From NCBI GenBank assembly GCA_018830845.1, contig JAHJRS010000009.1, positions 1-9,606 of the forward strand: 9,606 nt of DNA, given 5' to 3'. Source of the DNA: Nanobdellota archaeon. GTDB lineage: Archaea > Nanobdellota > Nanobdellia > Pacearchaeales > GW2011-AR1. Position 1 is the first letter of the stretch. Each line of letters opens with the position of its first letter. Positions 1-5,872 of the stretch are shown here, piece after piece. A program made the translations under genes and the position numbers. The notes beneath the pieces were generated by a model. That model made no database searches and was not told the DNA's origin. It worked only from the letters and a program-made list of their open reading frames with translations.

Positions 1-14
1 ATTTAAATTTATTC

Positions 15-281
15 ATGGCTAAATTTCCTTTGGAGAAGATGGTTGAAGTTCCTAAAGAGGTTTTTTTAAAAATTAGAAACAAATCAAAAGAGGATTATAA
101 TTTTGTCCCGATTTGTGCGCCGAATGTTTATTCCCTTAATCCTAAGGAAGAATTATCGAAGAAAGTTCCGGAAGATGCAGAGATTGTTGTAAATTGCCAT
201 CCGCATTGCTATCCAAATCCAAAAGACACAGAAGATGTTTTAATGGATTACTATGGAACTGCGCTTGTCCCAAAAAAGTGA
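15..281 (+). CDS. Small Cys/His-containing protein of unknown function
   Basis: An 88-residue soluble protein that I do not recognise. It has no signal peptide or membrane segment. Visible features are a Cys at 34 in a VPICAPNVY stretch and a compact Cys-His-Pro-His-Cys cluster at residues 61-65 followed by YPNP. Cys34, Cys61, His62, His64 and Cys65 could bind a metal, but that is inference. The start is uncertain. ATG at 15 has an AT-rich TTTAAATTT only about 9 nt upstream, closer than at other genes here. ATG at 39 (Met9, giving MVEVPKEV) would be about 33 nt from the same box. The true promoter may lie outside the window. The next gene has its own TATA box, so the two are probably separate transcripts. 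Confidence 0.65.
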   Translation: MAKFPLEKMVEVPKEVFLKIRNKSKEDYNFVPICAPNVYSLNPKEELSKKVPEDAEIVVNCHPHCYPNPKDTEDVLMDYYGTALVPKK

Positions 282-298
282 GGCCTTAATTTAACAAA

Positions 299-306
299 AT
301 TTAAAT
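299..306 (+). promoter_or_regulatory. TATA box for the 329 membrane-protein gene
   Basis: The palindrome ATTTAAAT is centred at 302.5, about 26 nt before the ATG at 329. The stretch between is C/T-rich with no Shine-Dalgarno motif. This fits an archaeal promoter giving a leaderless mRNA. Confidence 0.6.
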
Positions 307-328
307 CCCCTATTCTCCTACCCGGATT

Positions 329-919
329 ATGAAATTTGAAAGAGAGAATTTTCTGAATTTTATTGGATGGTTTTTGATACTTCTTGCGGTTTTGAATATC
401 TCCTTTAAAATTTATTATGGGTTTGGTCATGAAGTAATCTGGCTTTGCAACAACGCACCAATTGTGATTGGAATAGGAATATTGTTAAGAAACCAAAAGA
501 TTGTTCTTGGAACACTTGCCCTTTTATTTTTGGGTTCTCTTAGCTGGAATCTTGAATCCGCCTATCTTTTAATCTTTGGTAAGACTCTTTTTGGAGGGGG
601 GGATCCTTTCTGGGGAATGAACTTAATTTTGAAAATTGGAACAATTACAAATCATTCTATGACTCTTTTGTTGTCTTTGGTTGCGGTTTTTCTTATAAAT
701 AAAAAGGAAAAATTTGCATGGGCTTACGGTTTAGCTTACGGAATAATTCTTGTGAGTCTTGCTTTTATTTACCCTGAGAGAAATTATAATTGTATTCTTG
801 AGCCATGCATGGGTTTTATCCCAAATTTTAAATTTTATACGGTTGCATACATTTTGTTTTACTTAACTTTTTTTATGATTCCCTTTACGTGGATTATAAA
901 TAAATTCATGAAAAATTAG
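329..919 (+). CDS. Six-helix integral membrane protein, unknown function
   Basis: A 196-residue hydrophobic protein with about six membrane segments, near residues 9-30, 36-53, 57-83, 108-123, 129-148 and 169-193. A short loop before the last helix holds Arg151-Asn-Tyr-Asn followed by Cys155-x3-Pro-Cys160. The two cysteines could form a disulfide or bind a metal or cofactor. A CxxxPC motif recurs in the minus-strand membrane frame at 9229-9453. There is no transporter or enzyme signature I can name. The start is well supported by the TATA box 26 nt upstream. The 3' end overlaps the convergent glycosyltransferase gene by 14 bp. An uncharacterised membrane family is the best description. Confidence 0.8.
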   Translation: MKFERENFLNFIGWFLILLAVLNISFKIYYGFGHEVIWLCNNAPIVIGIGILLRNQKIVLGTLALLFLGSLSWNLESAYLLIFGKTLFGGGDPFWGMNLILKIGTITNHSMTLLLSLVAVFLINKKEKFAWAYGLAYGIILVSLAFIYPERNYNCILEPCMGFIPNFKFYTVAYILFYLTFFMIPFTWIINKFMKN

Positions 920-2306
920 GCTTTTTGCAGTCATAAACCAGAACAATATTTGCCCCGTTCAGGTCCTTTTTAACAGAGTAAGTTTTTGCAAGGATGCAAT
1001 TTTGATTTATGTAATCTATGGGAGTTGAGGCATCAAATCCTGTAAGTGTTCCGTCATATAATTGAATGCCCTTTGCAATGATAAACCGTACCCCTGAAAT
1101 TTTTTCTTCTATTTCTTTCATTGTAAATTCAGAAGTTATTATATTTTTTGGATTTGTGTCTGCAATATTTCCCGCAAGACTTCTTTCTGATAAGATTGCA
1201 ACCATGGGTGTTATCTCAAAACTTCCATAAATTGTTTCATTTATTTCTGAGTTTTCTCTTACAAAGTTTGTTATCTCATTAGAAAAGGGGACATTTGAAG
1301 CACTTGCATAATTTGCAATGTAAATTGAGGAATTAAAAAGGATGAAAAGTGCAAGGAAAATTACAAGGAATTTTTTGAAGTTTTTTTCACTTGAGAATTT
1401 AAAAATGAATTTAGAGGTGAAAATTGCCAAAAATCCAATTATTAACCCAAAATAAAGGTAGTAAACATCTGAATAGACAAGATATAAAATTAAAGAAAAA
1501 ATAGTTGCAAACACTGGAAGAAGAAGTTTTTTCTTTTCTTTGTCAAATAAAAAATAAAATAAACTTCCCAAAACCAAAATAAAATCCCCGATTATGAAAA
1601 ACTTAACAATATTCCATTTTGAGAGCCCGATTCCTGAAATAAGATTTAGTCTGAAAAGGAAAATCTGGTCCAGATACCCTCCGTTTGAAATAATCTGAAA
1701 AAATATGCTTATCGGGATAAAGAGGGCAAGGGTTCCCAGTAGAAATTTTAACGCAGACTTTCTTTTGTAAATTAAAAGATACAGGAAAATTCCTGCCACG
1801 GGGAAGGGGGCGTAAAGCCTTGTCAACAATGCAAGACTTGCAAAAATTCCCGCCAGAAAAGGTTTGTCTTTTTCAATAAAGTAAATTGAACCAAAAATAA
1901 AAAACAGGGTTAAACTAATTCCGGTTGAATAATCAGTTGTCAAAAGAACCAAAAAACTAAACAGGAAAAGAATGGATGCGACCAATCCCTGCCATTCATC
2001 AAATTTTGATTTTACGAAGCTGTAGATAAAAAAAGCACCTCCTATTGATGCAAAAATGGGGATTAACTTAAGAAGCAAAATATTTTTCCCGGTAAAAATT
2101 TCAAAAAAAGCTATAATGTAAACCTGAAGAGGGGGGCTTGCAAAAAAGAAGTCCCTGTAAGGGGTAAGTCCGTTAAGAATAAGTTTTCCCATATACATGT
2201 ATGTGAACCCATCGCTAAACTTGAATTGCATTTCAATTATTTTTAAGATCAAAAAAAGAAAGGCAACTGACCAAAAACAAATCAGGCTTTTGTTTTTTAT
2301 TTTCAT
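906..2306 (-). CDS. GT-C fold membrane glycosyltransferase (PMT/ArnT-like)
   Basis: A 466-residue protein (from ATG at 2306) with many hydrophobic helices through about residue 335, then a hydrophilic C-terminal domain of about 130 residues likely outside the membrane. The first long loop after helix 1 has Asp32 (FKFSDGFTYMYMG) and then NGLTPYRDFFFASPPL with Asp52. This arrangement is typical of GT-C enzymes of the GT39/GT83 (PMT_2) type, which take sugar from a polyprenyl-phosphate donor; Asp32 is the likely catalytic acid. Family knowledge suggests transfer to proteins or lipids at the cell surface. Acceptor and sugar cannot be read from sequence. A TTG at 2327 would add seven residues, but ATG 2306 sits exactly 26 nt from the TATA centre and is preferred. 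It is divergent from the GtrA gene. Confidence 0.82.
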   Translation of the reverse strand: MKIKNKSLICFWSVAFLFLILKIIEMQFKFSDGFTYMYMGKLILNGLTPYRDFFFASPPLQVYIIAFFEIFTGKNILLLKLIPIFASIGGAFFIYSFVKSKFDEWQGLVASILFLFSFLVLLTTDYSTGISLTLFFIFGSIYFIEKDKPFLAGIFASLALLTRLYAPFPVAGIFLYLLIYKRKSALKFLLGTLALFIPISIFFQIISNGGYLDQIFLFRLNLISGIGLSKWNIVKFFIIGDFILVLGSLFYFLFDKEKKKLLLPVFATIFSLILYLVYSDVYYLYFGLIIGFLAIFTSKFIFKFSSEKNFKKFLVIFLALFILFNSSIYIANYASASNVPFSNEITNFVRENSEINETIYGSFEITPMVAILSERSLAGNIADTNPKNIITSEFTMKEIEEKISGVRFIIAKGIQLYDGTLTGFDASTPIDYINQNCILAKTYSVKKDLNGANIVLVYDCKKPNFS

Positions 2307-2327
2307 TATATACTCAAACGCAGGCAA

Positions 2328-2336
2328 CTTTTTAAG
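2328..2336. promoter_or_regulatory. Shared, nearly palindromic TATA box for divergent genes
   Basis: CTTTTTAAG is centred at 2332. The centre is 26 nt from the minus-strand ATG at 2306 and 26 nt from the plus-strand ATG at 2358. The sequence reads TATA-like on both strands. No second box with suitable spacing lies in the 51-nt gap; the AT-rich run at 2342-2357 is too close to ATG 2358. One TBP site may therefore serve both leaderless genes. Confidence 0.6.
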
Positions 2337-2357
2337 TCTCTCTTTTTTAAAATTTTA

Positions 2358-2750
2358 ATGAACAAAAAAAATTTATCTAAAGAATTTTTGAAATATTCAG
2401 TTGTTGGGGCTTCCGGTATTTTTGTAAATCTCTTTTATTTGTACACTTTAACTGAATCTCTTAACATTTATTATCTTGTCTCGGAAGTTTTTGCTTTTTT
2501 GATTGCAACTTTTTCAAATTTTATTTTTAACAAAATATGGACTTTTAAAGAAGGTATGAATTATAAATTTGCAAAAAGAGGCATTAAATTTTTTATAATT
2601 GCAGGAATTGCATTAGTGGTTAATCTTTTCTTCCTGTGGTTCTTTACTGAGATTATGGGAATTTACTATATTTTATCCCAAATTCTTTCAAGCGGATTTA
2701 CCCTTGTTGTAAACTTTATAGGAAACAAATTTTGGACTTTTAGCGACTAA
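2358..2750 (+). CDS. GtrA-like membrane protein (polyprenyl-linked sugar translocation)
   Basis: A 130-residue protein with four helices near residues 11-32, 38-58, 76-97 and 101-122, matching the GtrA family (PF04138) in size and pattern. It has the family's N-x(2-3)-NKxWTF signature twice, at 54-63 and 119-128. GtrA proteins are linked to moving or handling polyprenyl-phosphate sugars across the membrane. That fits the adjacent GT-C enzyme, which would use such donors on the outer face. Residues 22-63 and 87-128 align without gaps at 19 of 42 identical positions, so this is a clear tandem duplication. It probably starts leaderless from the shared TATA box. The end is 8 nt from the stop of the convergent deacetylase-like gene. 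Confidence 0.88.
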   Translation: MNKKNLSKEFLKYSVVGASGIFVNLFYLYTLTESLNIYYLVSEVFAFLIATFSNFIFNKIWTFKEGMNYKFAKRGIKFFIIAGIALVVNLFFLWFFTEIMGIYYILSQILSSGFTLVVNFIGNKFWTFSD

Positions 2751-2758
2751 TTTGAATC

Positions 2759-3259
2759 CTAAAAAATACGAACCATCCAGTTTTTTATAATATCTGAATC
2801 GTTGCAGTGATAAACTTTATGTGTAATCTGGTTCCCCCCAATCATGAGCTCCATTCCAGAATCTTTTATCAATTTTTTCTCTTCATCAGAAATTGCGAGT
2901 TGGGGGGGCTTAAACATTGTGGGGGAAAATCCAAAACACTCTTTGAAAATTTCCATGCCCCTTTGTATTTCAGCCTGAGTAATATTTTCTCTAAATTCAT
3001 TGTAAGAGTGTTTAACCCCGTGTATGCCGAGTTTTTTATTCAGCTCCAAAATTTCAGAACACCATGGTTTGTTTTGTGCAATTGAATTATTTTCAAAATC
3101 AGGGATTACCCATAAAATATTCGCTTTCTCAATCAAATCACTTTCGCATGGAATTCCCGGGGTTAAATCATCAAGTTCAACAGGGTTTGCAAGCCGGATA
3201 AAAAAAAGAACTGCAATTAATATTAATATTATGGTAAGAATTGAAACACCTTTTTTCAT
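2759..3259 (-). CDS. Membrane-anchored DUF2334/NodB-like polysaccharide deacetylase
   Basis: A 166-residue protein with an N-terminal hydrophobic anchor (about residues 5-22) and an extracytoplasmic domain. Visible landmarks are IPDFEN with Asp53, HGVKH with His80 and His84, FKPPQLAIS (116-124) and the THKVYHC stretch with His147. This order matches the DUF2334 branch of the polysaccharide deacetylase superfamily. There an Asp and an HxxxH pair bind the metal and a late His acts in catalysis. Assigning Asp53 and His147 to those roles is inference. The domain is short, but both ends of the core motif series are present, so it looks complete. Cysteines at 37, 66, 107 and 152 could form disulfides. 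It probably trims N- or O-acetyl groups on surface glycans. The TATA box is about 26 nt upstream. Confidence 0.72.
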   Translation of the reverse strand: MKKGVSILTIILILIAVLFFIRLANPVELDDLTPGIPCESDLIEKANILWVIPDFENNSIAQNKPWCSEILELNKKLGIHGVKHSYNEFRENITQAEIQRGMEIFKECFGFSPTMFKPPQLAISDEEKKLIKDSGMELMIGGNQITHKVYHCNDSDIIKNWMVRIF

Positions 3260-3280
3260 TAAATTGGGAGGGGACTAAAG

Positions 3281-3288
3281 TTAAAAAA
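3281..3288 (-). promoter_or_regulatory. TATA box for the minus-strand deacetylase-like gene
   Basis: On the minus strand this reads TTTTTTAA, centred at 3284.5, about 26 nt before the ATG at 3259. The stretch between, CTTTAGTCCCCTCCC, carries no Shine-Dalgarno sequence in the right orientation, so a leaderless start is likely. Confidence 0.5.
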
Positions 3289-3352
3289 CGTTTATTTTGG
3301 AAAGTTGTTGATAAGTTTAGGCGAATTTATGCTGGAATTCATGCCCTCAAAT

Positions 3353-3358
3353 TTTAAA
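3353..3358 (+). promoter_or_regulatory. TATA box for the scpB operon
   Basis: TTTAAA sits inside CAAATTTTAAAAAC and is centred at 3355.5. The second of two consecutive ATG codons (3382) is 26.5 nt away, the first (3379) 23.5 nt. The 119-nt gap from 3260 to 3378 holds this box and the opposing TATA box, and I see nothing else there. Confidence 0.55.
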
Positions 3359-3378
3359 AACATCTGCTCCTTTTTGAA

Positions 3379-3936
3379 ATGATGGAATTAACGAAGAAAA
3401 CAATTGAGGAAATTGATTGGTCAAAAGAGGGGGAAAATATAAAATTGATTGAGGCAATTTTTTTCATTTCGGGCCGGTTTCTTTCGATGCAGGAATTGAT
3501 TTCCCTTTCAAGCCTTAATTCACTTGTTATAAAAGATTCAATCGAAAAACTTAAAGAAAGGTATTCAAAAGATGATTCTGCGCTTGAAATTGTTGAAAGG
3601 GATGACCTTTGGAAAGTCGATGTAAAACCAGAATATCATAGTATAATAAACAAACTTGCAACGGGTTCGGCGGAATTTTCAAAAGCGGAACAGGAAACTC
3701 TTGCGATAATTGCATACAAGCAGCCAATAAAACAATCGGTTATAATTAAAATAAGGGGTAACAAAGCCTATGATCATGTTCATAAGTTTATTCAGCTGGG
3801 CTTGTTAAAGGCAAAAAGGGAAGGGCATACCAATATCCTTACTCTTTCAGAAGAGTTTTATGATTATTTCAATGTTTCAAGTTCAAGCAAAAGTCCATTC
3901 AAAAAAGAGGGTTTTGAAAAACCGGGGGAAAATTAA
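3379..3936 (+). CDS. scpB: Segregation and condensation protein B (ScpB)
   Basis: A 185-residue protein with ScpB size and motifs: an N-terminal winged helix starting LIEAIFFISGRFLSMQEL (23-40), and a second winged helix with AEQETLAIIAYKQPIKQS (103-120) followed by KIRGNKAYDHVHKFIQLGLL. The ETLAIIAYKQPI...IRG stretch is the family hallmark. In the known complex, ScpB dimers bind the ScpA kleisin, which closes SMC rings to organise and segregate DNA. The tail after about residue 165 is Ser/Lys-rich and probably disordered. ATG 3379 and 3382 are both possible; the second fits the TATA spacing better. It heads an operon, with its stop touching the next ATG. No scpA or smc gene is nearby in this window. 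Confidence 0.93.
   Translation: MMELTKKTIEEIDWSKEGENIKLIEAIFFISGRFLSMQELISLSSLNSLVIKDSIEKLKERYSKDDSALEIVERDDLWKVDVKPEYHSIINKLATGSAEFSKAEQETLAIIAYKQPIKQSVIIKIRGNKAYDHVHKFIQLGLLKAKREGHTNILTLSEEFYDYFNVSSSSKSPFKKEGFEKPGEN
3924..3928 (+). promoter_or_regulatory. Shine-Dalgarno-like G5 tract before the GT2 gene
   Basis: GGGGG ends 8 nt before ATG 3937. It can pair with the CCUCC end of archaeal 16S rRNA with one G-U wobble. It lies inside the 3' end of scpB, as expected for an internal operon gene that cannot be leaderless. The same G5-A-rich-ATGG string recurs at 5151-5166. Confidence 0.45.
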
Positions 3937-5169
3937 ATGGACTTTTTGACTGGGGTTTATCTTGGATATTCTTTTCTTGCTTTTTATTACATCATTCTTT
4001 TTACTCTCATCTACCTTCAGAACAGAAAAGATATCCTGAAAGTTCCCAAAATAACAAAAAAATACAGTGTTAGCTGTGTTATTCCATGTTACAATGAAGA
4101 AGAAAATATAGGAAAAACAATCGACTCAATTGCCAAAAACGGATACAAAAACCTCAAGAAAATAATTGTTGTTGACGACCGTTCTACTGACAACTCATAT
4201 GAAATTATGAAAAAATATGAAAAAAAATATCCCGGCCTTGTTATTGCAGTTCAAACGCCAAAAAACACGGGCAAGGCTGCAGGGGCAAAAAATTATGGTT
4301 CCAAATTTGTTGAGACAGAGCTAATTGTTTTTACTGATGCAGATAGTTTCCCTGAAAAAGGCGCGATAGAAAAGATGGTTGGTTTTTTTGATGCCGAAAA
4401 CACTGGTGCGGTAACTTCGTCAGTTCTTGTTAAAAACAGGTCAAATTTTCTTTTGAGAATGCAGGCCCTTGAGTATATGGTAATTAAATTTACAAGGAAA
4501 CTTCTTGAGTATGTTGACTCAATTTATGTAACGCCTGGGCCACTTGCAATGTACAGGGCAAAATATTTTTTTAATGTTGGGGGTTTTGATGAAAAAAATT
4601 TAACGGAAGACATTGAAATTACGTGGAGGTTTCTTGATGCAGGCTACGACGTTAAGATGAGCCTCCCCTCAAGAGTTTATTCAGTTGCTCCAAGAAGGGC
4701 TAAAGAATGGATAAAACAGAGAATAAGGTGGAACGTGGGGGGGATACAATCAATAATAAAACATAAAAATAAATTTTTCAGGAAGGGAATTTTGGGATTT
4801 TTTGTTTTGCCTTTTTTTATAGTTTCATGGATTATAGGAATTTCAGGGCTTGCTTTTTTTATTTATCGTGCAGCAAGGGAAGTTATTTTAAGATACGCTT
4901 CAACAACATATTCGGTCGGGGCCAATACGGCAGTTTTGTCTCTCCAGGACCTTTCATTAAACCCGGATATTTTATTCTATTTTGGAATGATGCTTTTTGC
5001 TGCAGGATTAATTTTTACTTTCCTTTCAATTTTTTATGAAAAAGAAAAAGAATTTAAAAGACCAAGAATTTTTGATGTTATGGTGTATATGTTTTTTTAC
5101 TTATTAGTCTACCCGGTAATAATCTTAACTTCATTATACAAAGCTTTAAAGGGGGAAATTAAATGGTAG
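3937..5169 (+). CDS. Processive-type family 2 glycosyltransferase, membrane bound
   Basis: A 410-residue protein with one N-terminal helix (about 6-27), a cytoplasmic GT-A catalytic domain (about 43-275) and C-terminal helices near 284-310, 345-367 and 380-400. Catalytic landmarks are complete: IPCYNEEENI (49-58), Asp80-Asp81 for the nucleotide, TDAD at 133-136 for the metal, TED at 223-225 with the catalytic-base Asp225, and QRIRW at 261-265, the Q-x2-RW acceptor motif of processive enzymes. It resembles the hyaluronan/chitin/cellulose synthase and BcsA/IcaA type, moving sugar from a nucleotide donor to a growing or lipid-linked chain. The sugar cannot be inferred. Its ATG directly follows the scpB stop, so it depends on the upstream promoter and likely on translational coupling. 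The following gene starts 4 nt after its stop. Confidence 0.93.
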   Translation: MDFLTGVYLGYSFLAFYYIILFTLIYLQNRKDILKVPKITKKYSVSCVIPCYNEEENIGKTIDSIAKNGYKNLKKIIVVDDRSTDNSYEIMKKYEKKYPGLVIAVQTPKNTGKAAGAKNYGSKFVETELIVFTDADSFPEKGAIEKMVGFFDAENTGAVTSSVLVKNRSNFLLRMQALEYMVIKFTRKLLEYVDSIYVTPGPLAMYRAKYFFNVGGFDEKNLTEDIEITWRFLDAGYDVKMSLPSRVYSVAPRRAKEWIKQRIRWNVGGIQSIIKHKNKFFRKGILGFFVLPFFIVSWIIGISGLAFFIYRAAREVILRYASTTYSVGANTAVLSLQDLSLNPDILFYFGMMLFAAGLIFTFLSIFYEKEKEFKRPRIFDVMVYMFFYLLVYPVIILTSLYKALKGEIKW

Positions 5170-5177
5170 GATTATGA
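5163..5177 (+). other. Four-codon minicistron MVGL-stop overlapping the next start
   Basis: ATG 5163 lies 7 nt after a GGGGG tract (5151-5155), in the same arrangement as the GT2 start. It opens ATG GTA GGA TTA TGA, and the TGA overlaps the ATG of the next gene (ATGA at 5174-5177). The frame is +2 to the end of the GT2 gene. If translated, terminating ribosomes would be placed on the start at 5174, which itself has only a poorly spaced AGG. This is a coupling hypothesis from the sequence only. Confidence 0.3.
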
Positions 5178-5833
5178 AAAAAAATTACTTTGTTTTTTTG
5201 CAGGCACTTCTTTTCACGATTGTAATCTTTCTTGTTGGGTTTTACATCGGGATGAGTATTGAGGGAAAAAGAATGGTTGAGATTAATGACTATTATCTTC
5301 AGTCGGAAGTTTCTCTAGTGGATGTTTTGTCATTGAACAAACTTGTTGGTTCAGGGGAGGCATCCTGTGAAGAACTTGTCCGGTCTGATAAAGAACTTCT
5401 TGATAAGGTTTATGGTGAGGCAAGACTTTTGACTCAGTATGAAGAGTCTGGAAAGCTTACAAACCAGGTTAAGAATCTTCACCTAAAGTATGATGTTTTG
5501 AGAACTTATCTTTGGATTACTTCAATTGAAATAAAAAAAGAGTGTTCAACAAACCTCTCAACAATTGTTTATCTTTACAACCACGGCGAAACGGACCTGA
5601 CAAACAAGGCCAAACAAGTGGTATGGTCCAAACTTTTACTTGAAGTAAAGGAAGTTAGCCCTGAAGTGGTTCTTATACCTATCGCAGCGGACAGCGATTT
5701 GGTCTCACTCAAAGCGATAACTGGTTCATATAACATTACCAGTTTTCCCGTTGTAATTGTGAATGAAAAGTATCTATTTTATGAAATTCCTCCAAAAGAG
5801 AGAATCCTTGAATTAGTGAATAAATCTTTTTAA
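5174..5833 (+). CDS. Membrane-anchored thioredoxin-fold-like protein without CXXC
   Basis: A 219-residue protein with one N-terminal membrane segment (about 5-27) and a hydrophilic remainder, probably extracytoplasmic. Residues about 35-118 look helical. From about 124 a thioredoxin-like pattern appears: a strand (TIVYLYNHG), a helix with NKAKQVVWSKLLLEVKE, a strand VVLIPIAAD, then YNITSFPVVIVNEKYLF with the Phe-Pro that resembles the cis-Pro loop, and a closing helix ILELVNKSF. The redox CXXC is absent; only Cys65 and Cys124 occur. It is therefore unlikely to be an active oxidoreductase and may be a structural or binding domain. The fold is inferred from pattern, not a confirmed match. It is the third gene of the scpB-GT2 operon, 4 nt after the GT2 stop, and possibly coupled through a minicistron. 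Confidence 0.75.
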   Translation: MKKNYFVFLQALLFTIVIFLVGFYIGMSIEGKRMVEINDYYLQSEVSLVDVLSLNKLVGSGEASCEELVRSDKELLDKVYGEARLLTQYEESGKLTNQVKNLHLKYDVLRTYLWITSIEIKKECSTNLSTIVYLYNHGETDLTNKAKQVVWSKLLLEVKEVSPEVVLIPIAADSDLVSLKAITGSYNITSFPVVIVNEKYLFYEIPPKERILELVNKSF

Positions 5834-5842
5834 CACAATAAT

Positions 5843-5852
5843 CTTAAAAAAG
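5843..5852 (+). promoter_or_regulatory. TATA box for the MBF1-like gene
   Basis: CTTAAAAAAG is centred at 5847.5, about 26 nt before ATG 5873, with no Shine-Dalgarno in between. The T-rich ATTTATTTTTT just before the ATG could also act in terminating the upstream operon. Confidence 0.55.
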
Positions 5853-5872
5853 ACCATCTAATTTATTTTTTA

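Noticed and set aside
2342..2357. AT-rich TTTTTTAAAATTTTA as the TATA box of the GtrA-like gene
   Set aside because: Its centre is about 8-10 nt from ATG 2358, too close for a start at or before the ATG. CTTTTTAAG at 2328-2336 has the correct 26-nt spacing.
2807..3278. Two plus-strand open frames (2807-3085 and 3024-3278) opposite the deacetylase-like gene
   Set aside because: They lie entirely antisense to the minus-strand gene, whose protein shows ordered deacetylase motifs and a good TATA box. The antisense translations show no family features.
4827..5039. Plus-strand 70-codon frame inside the GT2 gene
   Set aside because: It is an out-of-frame shadow within the GT2 C-terminal helices, with no promoter or ribosome site of its own.
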